Shown: positions 13,495 through 15,527 of the stretch, piece after piece | Layout of the letters: each line of letters begins with the position of its first letter | Numbering within the stretch: the first letter of the stretch is position 1 | Assembly: GCA_049680295.1 (NCBI GenBank) | Contig: JBAUHN010000390.1 | Location: forward strand, 1 to 15,527 | Direction: 5' to 3' | Length of the DNA: 15,527 bases | Origin: JBAUHN01 sp049680295 | Lineage (GTDB): Bacteria > Pseudomonadota > Alphaproteobacteria > Rhodobacterales > Rhodobacteraceae | Notes under the pieces: generated by a model | Told to the model about the DNA's origin: nothing | Database searches by the model: none | The model's input: the letters and a program-made list of their open reading frames with translations, nothing else | Program-made: the position numbers and the translations under genes

Positions 13495-14883
13495 ATGTTG
13501 CGCATGAAAACCCTGCTTCTGAGCCTGACAATTATCGTGGCCGCTGCCGTCAGTTTTGCGCAGCAAGTGCCGCAATCCGCCGCGCAGATACAGATTAGTT
13601 TTGCGCCATTGGTTCGCAAAGCGGCCCCTGCGGTGGTCAATATCTATGCCAAGATCATGACCGCACCGCGATCCACGCCCTTGCAGCGCGATCCGTTCTT
13701 TGAACGGTTCTTTCGCGATCCGGAACGCGACCAGCCGCGGGTACAAAACTCGCTTGGTTCGGGCGTGATCCTTAGTGCGGATGGCATCATCGTGTCGAAT
13801 TATCATGTGGTCGGCATGGCGACAGATATCCGGGTGGTTTTGTCTGACCGGCGCGAATTTACAGCGCGGGTGTTACTGGGCGATGCCGAAAGCGATCTGG
13901 CGATCTTGCAGTTGGAGGGCGGGGATGACCTGCCGTTTTTACCTTTGCGTGACAGTGACACGGTCGAGGTGGGCGAATTGGCCCTGGCCATCGGTAATCC
14001 CTTTGGCGTCGGCCAAACCGTCAGCAGCGGTATCGTGTCGGGGTTGGCGCGATCGGGTGCATCGGGCGGTGGCGGGCGCGGGTATTTTATCCAGACCGAT
14101 GCGCCGATTAATCCCGGCAATTCGGGCGGTGCGCTGATTGACATGGCGGGCAGGCTTGTCGGCGTCAACACTTCGATCTTGACCCGGTCGGGGGGCTCAA
14201 ACGGGATCGGATTCGCCATTCCCGCCGATCTGGTTGCAGCCTTTGTGGCACAGGCCCGCGATGGCCAAACGCGTTTTTCCAAACCTTGGGCGGGTATCTC
14301 GGGCCAGTCGCTGGACGCGGATATGGCGCAGTCGATGGGGCTCGACCGGTCGGGTGGCATTATCGTGTCGGGGCTGCATCCGGCCAGCCCCTTTGCCGAG
14401 GCTGGGTTTCAGGTTGGCGATGTGATCGTCGCGGTCAACGGGCAACCGGTCAACACGCCGCCCGAAATGATCTACCGGATGAGCGTGACAGGCTTGGGTC
14501 AGACGGCGCAAGTCAACAGACGCCGTGGCACGCGTACGCAGGATGTGCCGGTGCGATTACTGGCGGCCCCGGACGTGCCACCGCGTGCGGCTTTGACCCT
14601 TGGCGATGGTTCGGTGGTCGCCGGATTGCGCGCCCTGCGGATCAACCCTGCCGTCATTGACGCATATAATCTGCCGATTGAGGCCAGCGGAATTTTGGTT
14701 GAAGATCCGGGTCGTCTGGGGGCCAGAATTGGGTTCCGTGCAGGTGATGTGATTGTCGCGGTCAATGGGGTTGAGCTGGCGGACACCAATCAGTTGCCTG
14801 ACGCTTTTGACAAACGAACCCGCAGTTTCCGGGTGCTTTTGCAGCGGGGCCAGCGGCGCATTGCCCTGCAGTTCCGATTGTGA
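13495..14883 (+). CDS. HtrA/DegP-type periplasmic serine protease (Do family)
   Basis: This 462-residue trypsin-like protease with two PDZ domains would degrade or hold misfolded envelope proteins. The N-terminus KTLLLSLTIIVAAAVSFAQQ is a Sec signal peptide with likely cleavage after SFA. The catalytic triad is visible: His104 in SNYHVV, Asp134 in AESDLAIL and Ser210 in NPGNSGGAL. PDZ1 spans about 255-350 (GIIVSGLHPASPFAEAGFQV, GDVIVAVNG) and PDZ2 about 375-460 (GARIGFRAGDVIVAVNGVEL). The start is uncertain: ATG 13495 and ATG 13504 both fit, and neither has a clear Shine-Dalgarno. I cannot separate DegP from DegQ by sequence. It follows the rplQ terminator, and its own promoter is not evident. 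rarA starts 7 nt after its stop. Confidence 0.92.
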   Translation: MLRMKTLLLSLTIIVAAAVSFAQQVPQSAAQIQISFAPLVRKAAPAVVNIYAKIMTAPRSTPLQRDPFFERFFRDPERDQPRVQNSLGSGVILSADGIIVSNYHVVGMATDIRVVLSDRREFTARVLLGDAESDLAILQLEGGDDLPFLPLRDSDTVEVGELALAIGNPFGVGQTVSSGIVSGLARSGASGGGGRGYFIQTDAPINPGNSGGALIDMAGRLVGVNTSILTRSGGSNGIGFAIPADLVAAFVAQARDGQTRFSKPWAGISGQSLDADMAQSMGLDRSGGIIVSGLHPASPFAEAGFQVGDVIVAVNGQPVNTPPEMIYRMSVTGLGQTAQVNRRRGTRTQDVPVRLLAAPDVPPRAALTLGDGSVVAGLRALRINPAVIDAYNLPIEASGILVEDPGRLGARIGFRAGDVIVAVNGVELADTNQLPDAFDKRTRSFRVLLQRGQRRIALQFRL

Positions 14884-14889
14884 GGTCTG

Positions 14890-15527
14890 ATGGCTGATCT
14901 TTTTGGCAGCGATGATGCGCAGGTGGTGCCAAGCGGGCATCGCCCGCTGGCCGACAGGCTGCGGCCGCAAACGATCGCCGAGGTCATTGGCCAAAGCAAA
15001 GTGCTGGGGCCAGATGCGCCATTGACGGTGATGCTGGCGTCCGGCGCGTTAGGGTCACTTGTGTTTTGGGGGCCGCCGGGGGTAGGCAAAACGACGATTG
15101 CACGGCTCTTGGCGCATGAAACGGATCTGCATTTCGTGCAGATCAGTGCGATTTTCACCGGCGTTCCTGATCTGCGCAAAGTGTTCGAAGCGGCGCGTAT
15201 CCGACGGCAAAACGGGCAGGGGACGTTGCTGTTCGTCGACGAAATCCACCGGTTTAACAAAGCCCAGCAAGACGGGTTTTTGCCGCATATGGAAGACGGC
15301 ACCATCCTGCTGGTGGGGGCCACTACGGAAAACCCCAGTTTTGAGCTGAACGCCGCCCTGTTGTCGCGCGCGCAGGTGTTGGTGCTGGAACGGCTGACCG
15401 AGGAAGACCTGGAAAAGCTGGTGCAACGCGCCGAACATGAGATCGCAAAGCCCTTGCCACTGGATGATGCCGCGCGGCGTGCCTTGTTGGAAATGGCGGA
15501 TGGCGATGGGCGTGCATTGCTTAATCT
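14890..15527 (+). CDS. rarA: Replication-associated recombination protein RarA/MgsA (3' part missing)
   Basis: RarA is an AAA+ ATPase related to clamp loaders that acts at stalled or damaged replication forks in the cytosol. The first 212 codons are present and the gene runs off the right edge. PLADRLRPQTIAEVIGQ is the typical beginning of the AAA+ domain, GPPGVGKTT at residues 61-69 is Walker A (Lys67), LLFVDEIHRFNKAQQD is Walker B, and GATTENPSFELNAALLSRAQ carries sensor 1 and the arginine-finger region; the FNKAQQD and ENPSFELN stretches separate RarA from RuvB and DnaX. ATG at 14890 follows GAGG, which overlaps the stop of the protease gene, so the two are probably co-transcribed. Confidence 0.95.
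   Translation, partial: MADLFGSDDAQVVPSGHRPLADRLRPQTIAEVIGQSKVLGPDAPLTVMLASGALGSLVFWGPPGVGKTTIARLLAHETDLHFVQISAIFTGVPDLRKVFEAARIRRQNGQGTLLFVDEIHRFNKAQQDGFLPHMEDGTILLVGATTENPSFELNAALLSRAQVLVLERLTEEDLEKLVQRAEHEIAKPLPLDDAARRALLEMADGDGRALLN

Overview
The window looks like chromosomal DNA of an alphaproteobacterium, most likely a marine Rhodobacterales (Roseobacter-type) species. The evidence is the run rplO-secY-adk-rpsM-rpsK-rpoA-rplQ followed by an HtrA-type protease and rarA, the style of the ribosomal proteins and SecY, a 338-residue RpoA, and a urate pathway built on the cytochrome-linked PuuD enzyme. No replicon, species or accession can be read from the sequence alone. I see no tRNA, rRNA, CRISPR array, insertion sequence or phage gene.

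Region 1 (1-5094) is a purine (urate) degradation locus. On the minus strand a bifunctional PuuE-UraD gene, allA and a nucleobase permease (cut by the left edge) form one unit. Divergent from it is hiuH, followed by a convergent LysR-family regulator gene, and then puuD, which diverges from the regulator. Together they would import a purine, oxidise urate to 5-hydroxyisourate (PuuD), hydrolyse it to OHCU (HiuH), decarboxylate it to S-allantoin (UraD domain), open the ring to allantoate (PuuE domain) and later split ureidoglycolate to glyoxylate and urea (AllA). The step from allantoate to ureidoglycolate is not encoded here.

Region 2 (5108 to about 7765, minus strand) is a De Ley-Doudoroff type galactose/galactonate unit. 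It encodes an SMP-30 lactonase, KDPGal aldolase (dgoA) and KDGal kinase (dgoK), joined by 4-bp overlaps. Its 5' end appears to be decayed. Just upstream of dgoK lies a 32-codon in-frame relic in which the start of a short-chain dehydrogenase is fused directly to the end of one. Further upstream is a 42-codon stretch resembling an internal piece of aldose 1-epimerase. These may be what is left of a sugar dehydrogenase gene and a mutarotase gene.

Region 3 (about 7900-13442, plus strand) is the distal spc and alpha operon: L15, SecY, adenylate kinase, S13, S11, RNA polymerase alpha and L17. It ends at a strong intrinsic terminator. The usual upstream partners rpsE and rpmD are not present; the decayed sugar unit abuts rplO instead. 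Several intercistronic gaps hold clear stem-loops, including a terminator-like one between rpsK and rpoA. Region 4 (13495-15527) holds an HtrA/DegP-type serine protease and the first part of rarA, which follow each other closely.

I found no wholly new system. The most distinctive signals are the collapsed dehydrogenase relic in front of dgoK, the interruption of the ribosomal cluster upstream of rplO, and the structured gaps inside the ribosomal operon.
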